Assembly: GCF_022829365.1 (NCBI RefSeq)
Contig: NZ_JAKSYJ010000102.1
Span: 186,001 to 250,000, forward strand
Direction: 5' to 3'
Source of the DNA: Methylobacterium sp. J-077
GTDB taxonomy: Bacteria > Pseudomonadota > Alphaproteobacteria > Rhizobiales > Beijerinckiaceae
DNA length: 64,000 nt
Shown here piece by piece: positions 1 to 8,437 of the stretch; within the stretch, counting starts at the first letter, position 1, and each line of letters opens with the position of its first letter. The notes below the pieces were generated by a model. The model was not told the DNA's origin and did no database searches. It saw only the letters and a list, made by a program, of their open reading frames with translations. Both the position numbers and the translations under genes were made by a program.

Positions 1-160
1 TGCAGGGGCCGCACCACGGCGCCCAGAAGTCGACGAGGACCGGCCGCTGCATCGACTCGGCGATGACATCCTGCCGGAAGCCCGCGGTGGTCGTGTCCTT
101 GATCAGGGCATCGGTATCGCCGGCCGGGGCGGCGCCGCCGGCGAGGATGTCATTCAGCAT
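1..160 (-). CDS. Thioredoxin-domain co-chaperone, YbbN/CnoX type (5' part only)
   Basis: Only the N-terminal 53 codons lie in the window; the gene runs off the left edge. The ATG is at 158-160 on the minus strand. After a short Gly/Ala-rich leader the protein shows the thioredoxin strand [13 protein letters not shown], with the redox pair C50 and C53 (WCGPC). A leader of about 35 residues before the fold is longer than in plain TrxA and fits alphaproteobacterial YbbN/CnoX proteins, which carry C-terminal TPR-like repeats and act as holdase and redox protector in the cytoplasm. The TPR part is not visible here, so a long thioredoxin cannot be excluded. Confidence 0.8.
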   Translation of the reverse strand, partial: MLNDILAGGAAPAGDTDALIKDTTTAGFRQDVIAESMQRPVLVDFWAPWCGPC

Positions 161-232
161 TGGCCTGGCTTCGGAACTTTTTTCGTGGAGCGCCTTAGAT
201 GGGGCTTCTGACCGGCTCTGACCAGCCCAAAC

Positions 233-700
233 TCACCGGGCGGGCGTCCCGGTGGGCGCCTTCTCCGCAGCTTTGGCGGCGGTCACGAAGGTCCCCGCAT
301 AGGCGTGGCCGTCCGCGGTGCTCGCCTCGCAGGTAATCGCGGTGCGTCCCGGCTCCGGGGTGGAGAATCGACAGGCGCCGATCGCGAGCGTCGGCGCGCC
401 GGTCTTGCCCACCATCACGAGGTTGATCGGCTGCAGCGGATCGGTTTCCTCGGTGGCCTCCTGTTGGGCGCCGTTGCCGCTGAAGCTCAACGCTTGGCCG
501 TCCGACGCGGTGAAGTCGAAACTGGTGCGGTTGCGGCTCACCGCGTTCATCAGCACGTTGCCGCAGGACGCACTGAGATCGCGCCCGTCGACGACCAGCT
601 TCTCGCAGGCCCCCTCCAGCCGGAGCGCCGCCTGGGCATTCGCCGCACTCGGAACTGTGAATAGGGCGCAGAGCAGCGCGAGGCGCAGGCGTGTGGTCAT
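233..700 (-). CDS. Exported hypothetical protein
   Basis: The 155-residue protein starts with a clear Sec signal peptide: MTTRLR, a hydrophobic stretch LALLCALFTVPSAA, then a probable cleavage after ANA. The mature part has four cysteines (in GACEK, ASCGN, GACRF and ITCEA), so one or two periplasmic disulfides are likely. The C-terminus is Ala/Lys-rich. I do not recognise the family. It stands alone between the thioredoxin-like gene and the glutathione transferase, both on the same strand, with gaps of about 70 and 90 bases. The gene looks real because of the signal peptide and consistent codon use, but no function can be assigned. Confidence 0.65.
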   Translation of the reverse strand: MTTRLRLALLCALFTVPSAANAQAALRLEGACEKLVVDGRDLSASCGNVLMNAVSRNRTSFDFTASDGQALSFSGNGAQQEATEETDPLQPINLVMVGKTGAPTLAIGACRFSTPEPGRTAITCEASTADGHAYAGTFVTAAKAAEKAPTGTPAR

Positions 701-790
701 GGGGGCCGGGTTTCCTCCGTTTGCCGTCGAATTAGGTGTGGGCGGCGTCCTGTCGAGGCTGGCGCGCCCATTCGCCGGGTCGAGGTCGGT

Positions 791-1765
791 CTAGCCGTAG
801 CGCAGGGCCCGGTCGTTCGGTGCTGAAAAGTCGAGGTCCGGACCGAGCGGCACAATCCCGGTCGGGTTGATGGTCGGGTGGCTCTCGTAATAGTGGCGCT
901 TGATGTGGGTGAGGTTCACGGTCGGGGCCACGCCGGGGAGCGTGTAGAGGTCGCGCAGGTAGTTCGACAGGTTCGGATAATCGGCGATCCGGCGGCGGTT
1001 GCACTTGAAGTGGCCGACATAGACCGCATCGAACCGCACCAGCGTGGTGAACAGACGGATATCCGCCTCGGTCAGGCGGTCGCCGCACAGGTAGCGGCTC
1101 CGGTCGAGGCGCGCCTCCAGGGCGTCGAGCTCGGCGAACAGGGCCTCGAAGGCGGCCGCGTAGGCGTCCTGTGCGGTGGCGAAACCGGCCTTGTAGACGC
1201 CGTTGTTCACCCGGTCGTAGACCCGCGCGTTGATCGCGTCGATTGCGGCGCGCATGTCCTCCGGGTACAGGTCCGGTCCGGTCCCCCCGAAGGCAGCGTC
1301 GAGCATCCGCAGGATTTCAGCGGATTCGTTCGACACGATGGTGCCCCGCTGCCGGTCCCACAGCACTGGCACCGTGACGCGGCCGGTATAGATCGAGTCC
1401 GCCGCCCGGTAGACCTCGTAGAGGCGGGTCGCCTGGTGGATCGGGTCCGGCGTCGCCCCCGGCGTGTCGCCGAACACCCAGCCCTCGGCGCCCATATGCG
1501 GGTCGACCACCGAGACGGTGATCGCGTCCTCCAGGCCCTTCAGGGCGCGCCCGATCAGGGTGCGGTGGGCCCACGGGCAGGCCAGCGAGACGTAGAGGTG
1601 GTAGCGCCCGGGCTCCGCCTTGAATCCGCCCTCCCCTGAGGGGCCAGGCGCACCGTCCGCGGTCACCCAGTTCCGGAAGGACGAGGCCTTCCGCTCGAAC
1701 CGGCCACCGGTGGAGGCGGTGTCGTACCATTGGTCGCGCCAGACGCCGTCGACGAGGAGGCCCAT
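791..1765 (-). CDS. yqjG: Glutathionyl-hydroquinone reductase (Xi-class glutathione transferase)
   Basis: This cytoplasmic enzyme would reduce glutathionyl-(hydro)quinones with glutathione. The 324-residue length matches the ECM4/YqjG family. The N-terminal thioredoxin-like domain carries the Xi-class motif CPWAHR, with catalytic C63, instead of the usual Ser/Tyr of other classes. The C-terminal helical domain has the family segment VNNGVYKAGFA and a later stretch FDAVYVGHFKCN. I start at the ATG at 1763-1765 because GGAACGGGA lies just upstream; a TTG six codons earlier is in frame but overlaps that site. It is a single gene, with a divergent small membrane protein beginning at 2004. Confidence 0.88.
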   Translation of the reverse strand: MGLLVDGVWRDQWYDTASTGGRFERKASSFRNWVTADGAPGPSGEGGFKAEPGRYHLYVSLACPWAHRTLIGRALKGLEDAITVSVVDPHMGAEGWVFGDTPGATPDPIHQATRLYEVYRAADSIYTGRVTVPVLWDRQRGTIVSNESAEILRMLDAAFGGTGPDLYPEDMRAAIDAINARVYDRVNNGVYKAGFATAQDAYAAAFEALFAELDALEARLDRSRYLCGDRLTEADIRLFTTLVRFDAVYVGHFKCNRRRIADYPNLSNYLRDLYTLPGVAPTVNLTHIKRHYYESHPTINPTGIVPLGPDLDFSAPNDRALRYG

Positions 1766-2003
1766 GGTGATGTCCCGTTCCAAGAAGCGATCGAGGCGAG
1801 ATGGGCGCCGGGCGCCGGGCGGAAAGGGGCATGCGCCGGGCGACCCGTTCCGGCTGCGATCCGCTCAAGAGCGGCGTGCAACGCTGGCTTGCGCCCACGC
1901 TTCTGTTGCGGTGCAGCATAATCGATCATCTTCGCGACACCCGTCCGCCGCTGCGTGCCCGCCGCGGCCCTGGTCCGGCGGGAGACTGGATGGAGCTTAA
2001 GAG

Positions 2004-2228
2004 ATGTCGTTCGCGCTGGTGCCCATCGCAGAGGCGGTCCTGTTCACCCTGGGGTGCCTGATCATCCACACCCTCCGGCGGCACGCGGACCTCGTCACGG
2101 CGACGCTCGCCTGCGTGGCGACCCTCCTTGTCCTGATGATCGGCATCGCCTGCGCGCCGGAATCCTTCGCCCAGTACCAGGCGGCCAGCATCACCGAGTT
2201 CGCCCGCCTGGATCCTGCGATCTACTGA
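2004..2228 (+). CDS. Small membrane protein, unknown function
   Basis: This is a 74-residue protein with two hydrophobic segments, roughly residues 5-22 (LVPIAEAVLFTLGCLIIH) and 32-50, separated by a short basic loop LRRHAD. It is therefore probably a two-helix inner-membrane protein. A good ribosome binding site (GGAG) sits about ten bases before the ATG. The stop overlaps by seven bases the end of the convergent AlgX-like gene. I do not recognise a family. The C-terminal tail FAQYQAASITEFARLDPAIY is hydrophilic and could face the cytoplasm or the periplasm. Confidence 0.55.
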   Translation: MSFALVPIAEAVLFTLGCLIIHTLRRHADLVTATLACVATLLVLMIGIACAPESFAQYQAASITEFARLDPAIY

Positions 2229-3163
2229 GCCGGGGCGGCTTTCATCTGCGCGAGGCGGCCGCCGGTCCCGCGCTGGCCCGAGACCGTCACGTCGAAATCG
2301 TCCTTCGGGAGCCGGGCCAGGAAGCGCTCGGCTAGCTCGAACAGCAGGATGTCCGGGCGCACGCGCTCGATGTAGGGCCAGTCCAGGCTCGCCGACCAGA
2401 CGAAGTGGACCTCGCGAAAGCTCTCGGCCAGCAGCCCGGTCAGCAGGAACGGGTCGAAATGCGCGCAGGAGTCGCCGAACAGGACGAGGCGGCGCGGATC
2501 GGCGCCGTCCGTCTCGTTCCGGTAGACGACGTGCGCGCCGACATGGGCCTCCCGGTCCCGCCCCTGCGCCTCGTAGGCGCTGAGCAGCGGGCCGACCTCG
2601 ACCCGTTTGGCGTCGCGCTGCAGCATGACGCGGTCCAGCCGCTCCCGGGGGCGCTCGCGCAGCTTCTCGCCGAGATCCATGACCTCCTCCGAGATGATCT
2701 GAGGCCGCCCCGCGATATCGGCCGGCGGGATCGCCCCGAGCGCGCGCATGATTTCCCGATAGGCGAGCAGGCAGCCTTGGATGGTCCAATGCGTGTCGGT
2801 ACGCAGATACAGCGGCACCGGGCCGTCGCGGCCCGCCCGGAGCGGGGCCAGCAGATCGAGATAGGCCGGGTGCCGGGCCAAACGCCGGGCTAGGCGCCGG
2901 GTCGAGGCCTTGGCCGGGGCGTAGCGCAACCCCTCGACCTTGTCGTCGTAGACCGACAGCTTCTCCGGCACGATGACGTGCAGGCAGCGGATCCCGAGGC
3001 TTTCGGCGCGCCGGGCTCGGGCTTCGATCAGCCGCGCCCAGCCGCGCAGCAGCAGCCAGTGCCGCAGGCCGCCCCGGTACCGGTCTAGGACGCGGTTGCT
3101 GCCACCGATGAGGAACAGCCATCCGTCGCGGCCGACATGCACGCTCTCCCTGCCTGAAGCCAT
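2222..3163 (-). CDS. AlgX/AlgJ-like SGNH acetyltransferase-family protein
   Basis: The 313-residue protein has the AlgX/AlgJ SGNH-like pattern: an opening VGRDGWLFLIGGSN, a catalytic Asp-His pair in RTDTHWTIQG, and a nucleophile serine in LFGDSCAHF. Family members O-acetylate surface polysaccharides in the periplasm. Oddly, this one has no signal peptide or membrane anchor: the ATG at 3161-3163 is preceded by an in-frame TAA four codons upstream, so the start cannot be extended. It may act in the cytoplasm, perhaps on sugar precursors or a protein-bound glycan. No glycosyltransferase or MBOAT gene lies next to it. Confidence 0.75.
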   Translation of the reverse strand: MASGRESVHVGRDGWLFLIGGSNRVLDRYRGGLRHWLLLRGWARLIEARARRAESLGIRCLHVIVPEKLSVYDDKVEGLRYAPAKASTRRLARRLARHPAYLDLLAPLRAGRDGPVPLYLRTDTHWTIQGCLLAYREIMRALGAIPPADIAGRPQIISEEVMDLGEKLRERPRERLDRVMLQRDAKRVEVGPLLSAYEAQGRDREAHVGAHVVYRNETDGADPRRLVLFGDSCAHFDPFLLTGLLAESFREVHFVWSASLDWPYIERVRPDILLFELAERFLARLPKDDFDVTVSGQRGTGGRLAQMKAAPAQ

Positions 3164-3175
3164 GGCCGTGCTTTA

Positions 3176-3212
3176 GAGCCGTTCCCGATCGGCTTGCAAT
3201 CGGGAACGGCTC
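3176..3212. repeat. Palindromic repeat (14-bp arms)
   Basis: There is a perfect inverted repeat: arm GAGCCGTTCCCGAT at 3176-3189, a nine-base loop, and the complementary arm at 3199-3212. It lies between two divergent genes, so it is not a terminator for either. The same core arm GCCGTTCCCGA recurs at 48234-48260, which suggests a dispersed REP-like family rather than a gene-specific operator. Confidence 0.7.
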
Positions 3213-3337
3213 CGAGTTTCCGTCGACCTCGATTTGCCGGTGCCGAACCGGTTTCTGCGTCCCTCGCGAGCGGATCGGCCGCACTGCGCCCAGGCATCGG
3301 GGCCGGACCCTGCGCTGAGGGCGCGCATTCGATAGAG

Positions 3338-4462
3338 ATGTCCTCGTCACCTGCCCTGATGCCCGCTTCGCCGGCCGCGCACGCCGATCCGGCCCGCCCC
3401 CGTCCGGCCCGGCTCTGGCACCCGCGCCGGGTCCTGGTGACCCCAGCGGCGCTGGATTTCGCCCATGGTCGGGCCATGGTGGAGCGGGCCGAGGCGATGG
3501 GTCTGCCGGTGGAACGGCTCGCCGCCAACCGCCTCATCGGCCTGCGCGACGCCGATCCGCGCAAGGCCTACATTTCGGCCAAGGCGACCCTGGCGATCAC
3601 GGTGGCGCCGCCGACCAAGCTGCGGCTCCAGCCGATCCCGCCCTCGGCCGACTGGCGCTTCGACCTGGCGGAGGGCTGCCCGGCCCATTGCCAGTATTGC
3701 TACCTCGCCGGCTCGCTGCAGGGCCCGCCGGTGACCCGCGCCTACGCCAATCTCGACGCGATCCTGGGCAACCTCGCGGCCTATGCCGGCCAGGGCGCCG
3801 TGACATCGGCCTCCGCCGAGCGGGCGCATGAGGGCACCACCTTCGAGGCCTCCTGCTACACCGATCCGCTCGGCATCGAACACCTCACTGGCTCGCTCTC
3901 GGCGGCGATCCGGCATTTCGGCGCCTGGGACGCGCCGGTGCAGCTGCGCGTCACCACGAAGTTCGCCGCCGTCGCGCCGCTCCTCGACCTGCCGCACAAC
4001 CGGCGCACGCGCATCCGCTTCTCGGTCAATGCCCGGATTGCCGCACGTTATGAGGGCGGCACCGACCCGCTCGACGCGAGGCTAGCCGCGATAGCCGCGA
4101 TGGCGCGAGCCGGCTATCCCGTCGGCCTGACCATCGCGCCGATCATCCCGGTGGAAGGCTGGGAGGCGGCCTATGCCGGGCTGATCCGCGACGCCGCCGA
4201 CGCGCTGGCCGGCATCCCCGATCTCGACCTAACCGCAGAACTGATCACCCACCGGTTCACGCCGATCTCGAAGGCGGTTCTGCGCGGCTGGTATCCGGGC
4301 TCGGACCTGCCCCTCGACGAGGCTGACCGGGTGGAGAAGCGCACCAAGTTCGGCACGGTGAAGCACGTCTTCCCGAAGCCGCTGATGCAGGCGATGCGGG
4401 CGCATCTCACGGCGTGTCTGGCCCGGGACCTGCCGGCCGCGCGGGTGCTGTACTGGACCTGA
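3338..4462 (+). CDS. Spore-photoproduct-lyase-like radical SAM protein
   Basis: The protein (374 residues from the chosen ATG) carries a cysteine cluster CPAHCQYCYL, the CxxxCxxC motif that binds the [4Fe-4S] cluster of radical SAM enzymes. It is set in the SPL-type context DLAEGCPAHCQYCYLAGSLQ. Spore photoproduct lyase repairs thymine dimers of the 5-thyminyl type in spores; members in non-sporulating bacteria have unproven roles, possibly in nucleic acid repair. The reading frame opens as far as 3194, but the 5' part is compositionally unlike coding sequence, so I chose ATG 3338. ATG 3359 is an alternative. It is followed 15 bases later by a 2H phosphoesterase gene, probably co-transcribed. 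Confidence 0.8.
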   Translation: MSSSPALMPASPAAHADPARPRPARLWHPRRVLVTPAALDFAHGRAMVERAEAMGLPVERLAANRLIGLRDADPRKAYISAKATLAITVAPPTKLRLQPIPPSADWRFDLAEGCPAHCQYCYLAGSLQGPPVTRAYANLDAILGNLAAYAGQGAVTSASAERAHEGTTFEASCYTDPLGIEHLTGSLSAAIRHFGAWDAPVQLRVTTKFAAVAPLLDLPHNRRTRIRFSVNARIAARYEGGTDPLDARLAAIAAMARAGYPVGLTIAPIIPVEGWEAAYAGLIRDAADALAGIPDLDLTAELITHRFTPISKAVLRGWYPGSDLPLDEADRVEKRTKFGTVKHVFPKPLMQAMRAHLTACLARDLPAARVLYWT

Positions 4463-4477
4463 GCGGATTCAGGCGCC

Positions 4478-5008
4478 ATGTCGCCCCGCATGCATGACGC
4501 CGCCCCCCTGATCCTGACCCTCGCTTTCGACGAGCCGACCTTCGCGCGCTTCGACGGCGAGCGGCGGCGCAATTTCCCCGAGGCCCTGAACCTCATCCCC
4601 GCCCACGCAACGCTGTTCCACCACCTGCCGGGGGACAAAGAGCGCGGCGTGATCGAGGCCATCTCGACGCTGGCCCGCACGGTCCCGGCCCCGGAGGTCG
4701 CCGTCACGGGCCTCCGCTTCACTGGGCGGGGCGTGGCCTACGTGCTCGAATCCGAATCGCTCTCGAACTTCCGGGCCCGGCTCGCCAAGACCTTTGAGCC
4801 CCACCTCACCGCACAGGACCGGCAGGGCTGGCGCCCGCACGTGACCGTGCAGAACAAGGTCGCACCGGACAAGGCACGCGCTCTCCACGTCGACCTGGCG
4901 GCCGGGTTCGCGCCATTCCATTTCACGGCGCCCGCGACCCGGCTGTGGCGCTATCTCGGCGGTCCCTGGGAGGCCGTCGCCGTGCTGGCCTTCGGAGAAA
5001 ATGCCTGA
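4478..5008 (+). CDS. 2'-5' RNA ligase / 2H phosphoesterase family protein
   Basis: The 176-residue protein has the two HxTx motifs that define the 2H superfamily: HATLFHHL near residue 43 and HVTVQNKV near residue 120. Family members hydrolyse or form 2'-5' or cyclic phosphodiester bonds in RNA or nucleotides. The substrate here is unknown. The gene follows the SPL-like radical SAM gene closely and overlaps the reading frame of the PAP2 gene only if that gene is started too early. The co-location with a putative nucleic acid repair enzyme is suggestive but not evidence of a shared pathway. Confidence 0.82.
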   Translation: MSPRMHDAAPLILTLAFDEPTFARFDGERRRNFPEALNLIPAHATLFHHLPGDKERGVIEAISTLARTVPAPEVAVTGLRFTGRGVAYVLESESLSNFRARLAKTFEPHLTAQDRQGWRPHVTVQNKVAPDKARALHVDLAAGFAPFHFTAPATRLWRYLGGPWEAVAVLAFGENA

Positions 5009-5039
5009 TGGTCGGCACGCGCGACGCAGGGAGCGCGCC

Positions 5040-5798
5040 ATGAGGGCGCCGAGCGGTCTGCATCACAACCCGCTCACCGGGCGGGCGATGGCGGTCTGGC
5101 TGCGCCTGCGATTGAACGAGGTCGGCCCGCTGGTCGCCCTGCTGGGCGTCAGCATCCTCGGCTACGGGTTCTTCTACCTGGCCCACGAGGTCGGCGAGGG
5201 CTCGACCGCGGCGCTCGACCGCAAGATCCTGCTCGCCCTGCGCAACCCGGCCGACCTGTCCGACCCGATCGGCCCGCCCTGGCTCGAAGAGACGATGCGC
5301 GACATCACCGGGCTCGGCAGCGTCTTCACGGTGCTGTTCCTGACCTGTGCGGTGGCGGCCTATCTGGCGGTCTCCGGGCGGCGCCGGATCGGTGTGTTCA
5401 TGCTCGCCGCGGTCGGCGGCGGCGAGCTGGTCTCGACGGTGCTGAAGCTGTTCTACCAGCGTTCGCGGCCGGATCTCGTGCCCCACGGCATGGAGGTGTT
5501 CACGGCGAGCTTCCCGAGCGGCCACGCCACCATGTCGGCCATCGCCTACCTGACGCTGGCGACCCTGGTCGCGAGGGTCGACCGCAACCGGAGCGCGAAG
5601 GCCCTGGTGCTCGGGCTCGGCGTCGGGCTGACGCTGCTCGTCGGGCTCAGCCGGATCTATCTCGGCGTCCACTGGCCGAGCGACGTACTGGCCGGCTGGT
5701 GCATCGGCGCGGCCTGGGCCTGCCTGTGCTGGTTCGTCGCCCTTCAGCTGCAGCGGCGGGGCGAGGTCGAGGCGCCGGACCCGCCGCCCCCGGCCTGA
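5040..5798 (+). CDS. PAP2-family membrane phosphatase
   Basis: The 252-residue integral membrane protein has the three phosphatidic acid phosphatase signatures in order: KLFYQRSRPD, then FPSGHATMS, then SRIYLGVHWPSDVLAGW, with the catalytic histidines in the second and third. Several hydrophobic helices flank these. Members dephosphorylate undecaprenyl pyrophosphate or phosphatidate on the periplasmic side. I start at ATG 5040 because AGGGAG lies seven bases upstream; an earlier ATG at 5001 overlaps the preceding gene and adds an arginine-rich tail that looks non-native. The C-terminus is short and Pro/Glu-rich. Confidence 0.87.
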   Translation: MRAPSGLHHNPLTGRAMAVWLRLRLNEVGPLVALLGVSILGYGFFYLAHEVGEGSTAALDRKILLALRNPADLSDPIGPPWLEETMRDITGLGSVFTVLFLTCAVAAYLAVSGRRRIGVFMLAAVGGGELVSTVLKLFYQRSRPDLVPHGMEVFTASFPSGHATMSAIAYLTLATLVARVDRNRSAKALVLGLGVGLTLLVGLSRIYLGVHWPSDVLAGWCIGAAWACLCWFVALQLQRRGEVEAPDPPPPA

Positions 5799-5898
5799 CC
5801 GGGCCGTTAAGGTAAACCGGGGGTTAAGGTGGACCTCAGGGTGCCATCTGGGCTCGATTGAGGTTGTCGGAACGACCGACAGCCTGAGGACAGCGATC

Positions 5899-6267
5899 GT
5901 GATCGAGCGTCGCCAAACCGCCCGCCGCCGCGTCTGCCTGGGCGGACGCATTCGGATTGCTGCCTTCCTGCCCGAGATCGACTGCGTCGTGCGCGACGTA
6001 TCCCTCGGCGGTGCCAGGATCGGCGTCCCGGTGGAGGCCACGCTAACGGATTGTTTCGACCTGTTCATCCCATGCCGGAACGAGACCCGGCGGGCCTTCG
6101 TGACCTGGCGCACGGGCGCCACGATCGGCATCGGCTTTGCCGAGACGCGGGCGGCGTCCGAGCCGGCGGCGCTGGCCCGTCGCCTCGCCGACAGCGAGGC
6201 CGAGGTCACGCGTCTGCGCGCCGCGCTGCTCGGCGGAAACGACCTAGCGCCAGCCGGCGTTCACTGA
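5899..6267 (+). CDS. PilZ-domain protein (putative c-di-GMP receptor)
   Basis: This is a 122-residue protein. The N-terminus RRQTARRR supplies the RxxxR motif, and VRDVSLGGARI supplies the D/NxSxxG motif; together these form the c-di-GMP binding site of PilZ domains. The PilZ barrel fills residues 1-85, and the rest is probably helical (LARRLADSEAEVTRLRAAL). It stands alone but lies about 1.4 kb from the flagellar cluster, where PilZ proteins often act on motility or envelope synthesis. Its partner is unknown. Confidence 0.8.
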   Translation: MIERRQTARRRVCLGGRIRIAAFLPEIDCVVRDVSLGGARIGVPVEATLTDCFDLFIPCRNETRRAFVTWRTGATIGIGFAETRAASEPAALARRLADSEAEVTRLRAALLGGNDLAPAGVH

Positions 6268-6350
6268 CGGGACAGTGCCGATCGCGGATGCTCGACCCCT
6301 GTCGCGGCGATTCGGGGCCGTGACCCCAATTCAGCGAAACGGCGAGGCTC

Positions 6351-7649
6351 ATGGCGGACGACACCCGGCTCTCACGACGCACCCTCCTGGCCGCGGGGAG
6401 CGCCCTGGCCGGCGCCAGCCTCGGCGGTGCGGCCCAGGCGGCGCAGCCCGGCCCGGCGGTCCCGGCCGATACCGGCGCGGTCCAGGGCGGGCGCGTGATG
6501 TTTCCGAACTGGCGCGGCCAGGCCGACCGCCCGCCGGCGCCAAGCCCGGCCCCCCAGCCCCCGGGCCAGCGCGTCGGCTATTGCGTGGTCGGCCTCGGGC
6601 GTCTGAGCCTCGACGAGATCCTCCCGGCCTTCGGGGCGGCGAAGCGCTCGCGGCTGGCCGCGGTGATGTCGGGCAGTCCCGACAAGGCCAAGCTCGTCGC
6701 CCGGCAATACGGGCTGCCCGAGGATGCCGTCTACGGCTACGACGAGTGGGACCGGCTCAAAGCCAATCCCGCGATCCAGGCAGTCTACATCGTGACGCCC
6801 AACGGCGTGCACCGGGACAACGTCCTGGCCGCGGCGGCGGCCGGCAAACAGGTGCTGTGCGAGAAGCCGATGGCGGTGGCGTCGCAGGAATGCCGCGACA
6901 TGATCGCGGCCTGCAACCAGGCCAACGTCAAGCTGATGATCGCCTATCGCTGCCAGTACGAGTTGCATAACCGTGCGGTGATCAAGCTCGCGCGCTCCGG
7001 CGAGTTCGGGCGCCCGCGGATGATCCAGGCGTTCAACGGCCAGACCACCGGGCAGCCGGAGCAGTGGCGGCTCAAGAAGGCGCTCGCGGGCGGCGGCTCG
7101 CTGCCGGATATCGGGCTCTACTGCCTTAACACCACCCGGGCAGTGCTCGGCGAGGAGCCGGACCTGATCCAGGCCCAGATCCAATCGCCGCCGGACGATC
7201 CGAAGTTCCGCGAGGTCGAAGAGACCGTGAGCTTCACGATGCACTTCCCGTCCGGCGTGATCGCGCAATGCGCGTCGAGCTACGGCGTCTACGAGGCGCG
7301 CAGCCTGACGCTCCACACCGGCAACGCCGCGATCGATCTGCAGAACGCCTTCGCGTACGAGGGCCAGCGCCTGTTCGTGTCCCACCGCGACGGCAAAGCC
7401 GGTGCCCGCGACGAGAAGGTGCTGAGCCCTAAGAACCAGTTCGCCCTGGAGATGGACCACTTCTCCCGGTGCATTCAGGAGAACCTGCGCCCTCGCACCC
7501 CCGGCGAGGAGGGGCTGCAGGACCAAGTCTTGATGGAAGCGATCTACGAATCCGCCCGCACCGGCGCCCCGGTCAAGGTCGGCCCGCCCCCCGGCGCCGG
7601 CACGGGTCTCGACGTGACCCGCGGGCCGGAGCCTGAGGAGCCGAGCTGA
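6351..7649 (+). CDS. Tat-exported Gfo/Idh/MocA-family oxidoreductase (glucose-fructose oxidoreductase-like)
   Basis: The 432-residue protein opens with a twin-arginine signal (RLSRRTLLAAGSALAG), so it should be exported folded with its cofactor. After a Pro-rich linker comes the Rossmann start GYCVVGLGRLSLDEI and the family motif EKPMA, the lysine of which is catalytic in Gfo/Idh/MocA enzymes. The order of signal, linker and domain resembles periplasmic glucose-fructose oxidoreductase with tightly bound NADP. The sugar substrate is not predictable. The gene is convergent with flgH with only six bases between the stops, and no sugar genes are next to it. Confidence 0.85.
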   Translation: MADDTRLSRRTLLAAGSALAGASLGGAAQAAQPGPAVPADTGAVQGGRVMFPNWRGQADRPPAPSPAPQPPGQRVGYCVVGLGRLSLDEILPAFGAAKRSRLAAVMSGSPDKAKLVARQYGLPEDAVYGYDEWDRLKANPAIQAVYIVTPNGVHRDNVLAAAAAGKQVLCEKPMAVASQECRDMIAACNQANVKLMIAYRCQYELHNRAVIKLARSGEFGRPRMIQAFNGQTTGQPEQWRLKKALAGGGSLPDIGLYCLNTTRAVLGEEPDLIQAQIQSPPDDPKFREVEETVSFTMHFPSGVIAQCASSYGVYEARSLTLHTGNAAIDLQNAFAYEGQRLFVSHRDGKAGARDEKVLSPKNQFALEMDHFSRCIQENLRPRTPGEEGLQDQVLMEAIYESARTGAPVKVGPPPGAGTGLDVTRGPEPEEPS

Positions 7650-7655
7650 GGGCTT

Positions 7656-8405
7656 TCAGAACGGCAGCAGGATATCCACGATCTGCTGGCCGTAACGGGG
7701 TTGCTGCACGTCGGTGATCTGGCCGCGGCCGCCGTAGGCGATCCGGGCCTGGGCGATCTTGGTCGAGTCGATGGTGTTGTCGGATTCGATATCCTCCGGC
7801 CGGACCACGCCGGCCACCACCATCTCGCGGACCTCGAAGTTCACCCGGATCTCCTGCTTGCCCTCGACCACGAGGTTGCCGTTGGGCAAGATCTGGGTGA
7901 CCACCGCAGCGACGTTCGTCGTCACGGTCTCGGCGCGCTGGACCGAGCCGGCGCCGTCATTGGCGGTGGCCGAGGTGGCCGACAGGAGCGCTGTGGCGCC
8001 GACACCGAAGGCCTTGCCGACGGCGTTGTTCTCCAGCCCCAGGGCGTTCGGCAGGCCGAAGCTCTCGGTGTTGGCCCGGGACCGCTTGGTCTCGTTGCTG
8101 ATGTTGGCCTGATCGGTGACGTTGACCTTCACGGTCAGCAGATCGCCGAGCCGGGCCGCGCGCTGGTCCTTGAAGAACGCCCGGGAGCCGGTACGCCACA
8201 GCGAGTTCGGCGCGTAGGAGACCGGCTGCACGTCGGGCATCGGCATCCGCACCGGCTTGTAGCCGGGCTGGGTCGTTGGATCCTCGATCGCCGAGAGGGC
8301 CGGCGTGGCGCCGACCTGGGACAGCCGGTCGGCGGTGTTGCAGGCGCCGAGCGCGCCGGCGATCAGCGCGGCGGCGAGCGGGTTCAGGACAAGGCGGCTG
8401 GCCAT
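7656..8405 (-). CDS. flgH: Flagellar L-ring protein FlgH
   Basis: FlgH forms the outer-membrane L-ring of the flagellar basal body. The 249-residue protein has a lipoprotein signal ending in the lipobox AGALGAC, followed by the family core SLWRTGSRAFFKDQRAARLGDLLTVKV and the C-terminal GRGQITDVQQPRYGQQIVDI. I start at ATG 8403-8405, which puts the basic residue just before the hydrophobic segment; an in-frame ATG seven codons upstream (8424-8426) is possible. It is the last gene of the flgF-flgG-flgA-flgH operon and lies 32 bases after flgA. Confidence 0.93.
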   Translation of the reverse strand: MASRLVLNPLAAALIAGALGACNTADRLSQVGATPALSAIEDPTTQPGYKPVRMPMPDVQPVSYAPNSLWRTGSRAFFKDQRAARLGDLLTVKVNVTDQANISNETKRSRANTESFGLPNALGLENNAVGKAFGVGATALLSATSATANDGAGSVQRAETVTTNVAAVVTQILPNGNLVVEGKQEIRVNFEVREMVVAGVVRPEDIESDNTIDSTKIAQARIAYGGRGQITDVQQPRYGQQIVDILLPF

Positions 8406-8437
8406 CGGGGGAACTCGTTGACGCATCGAAAGGGCGA

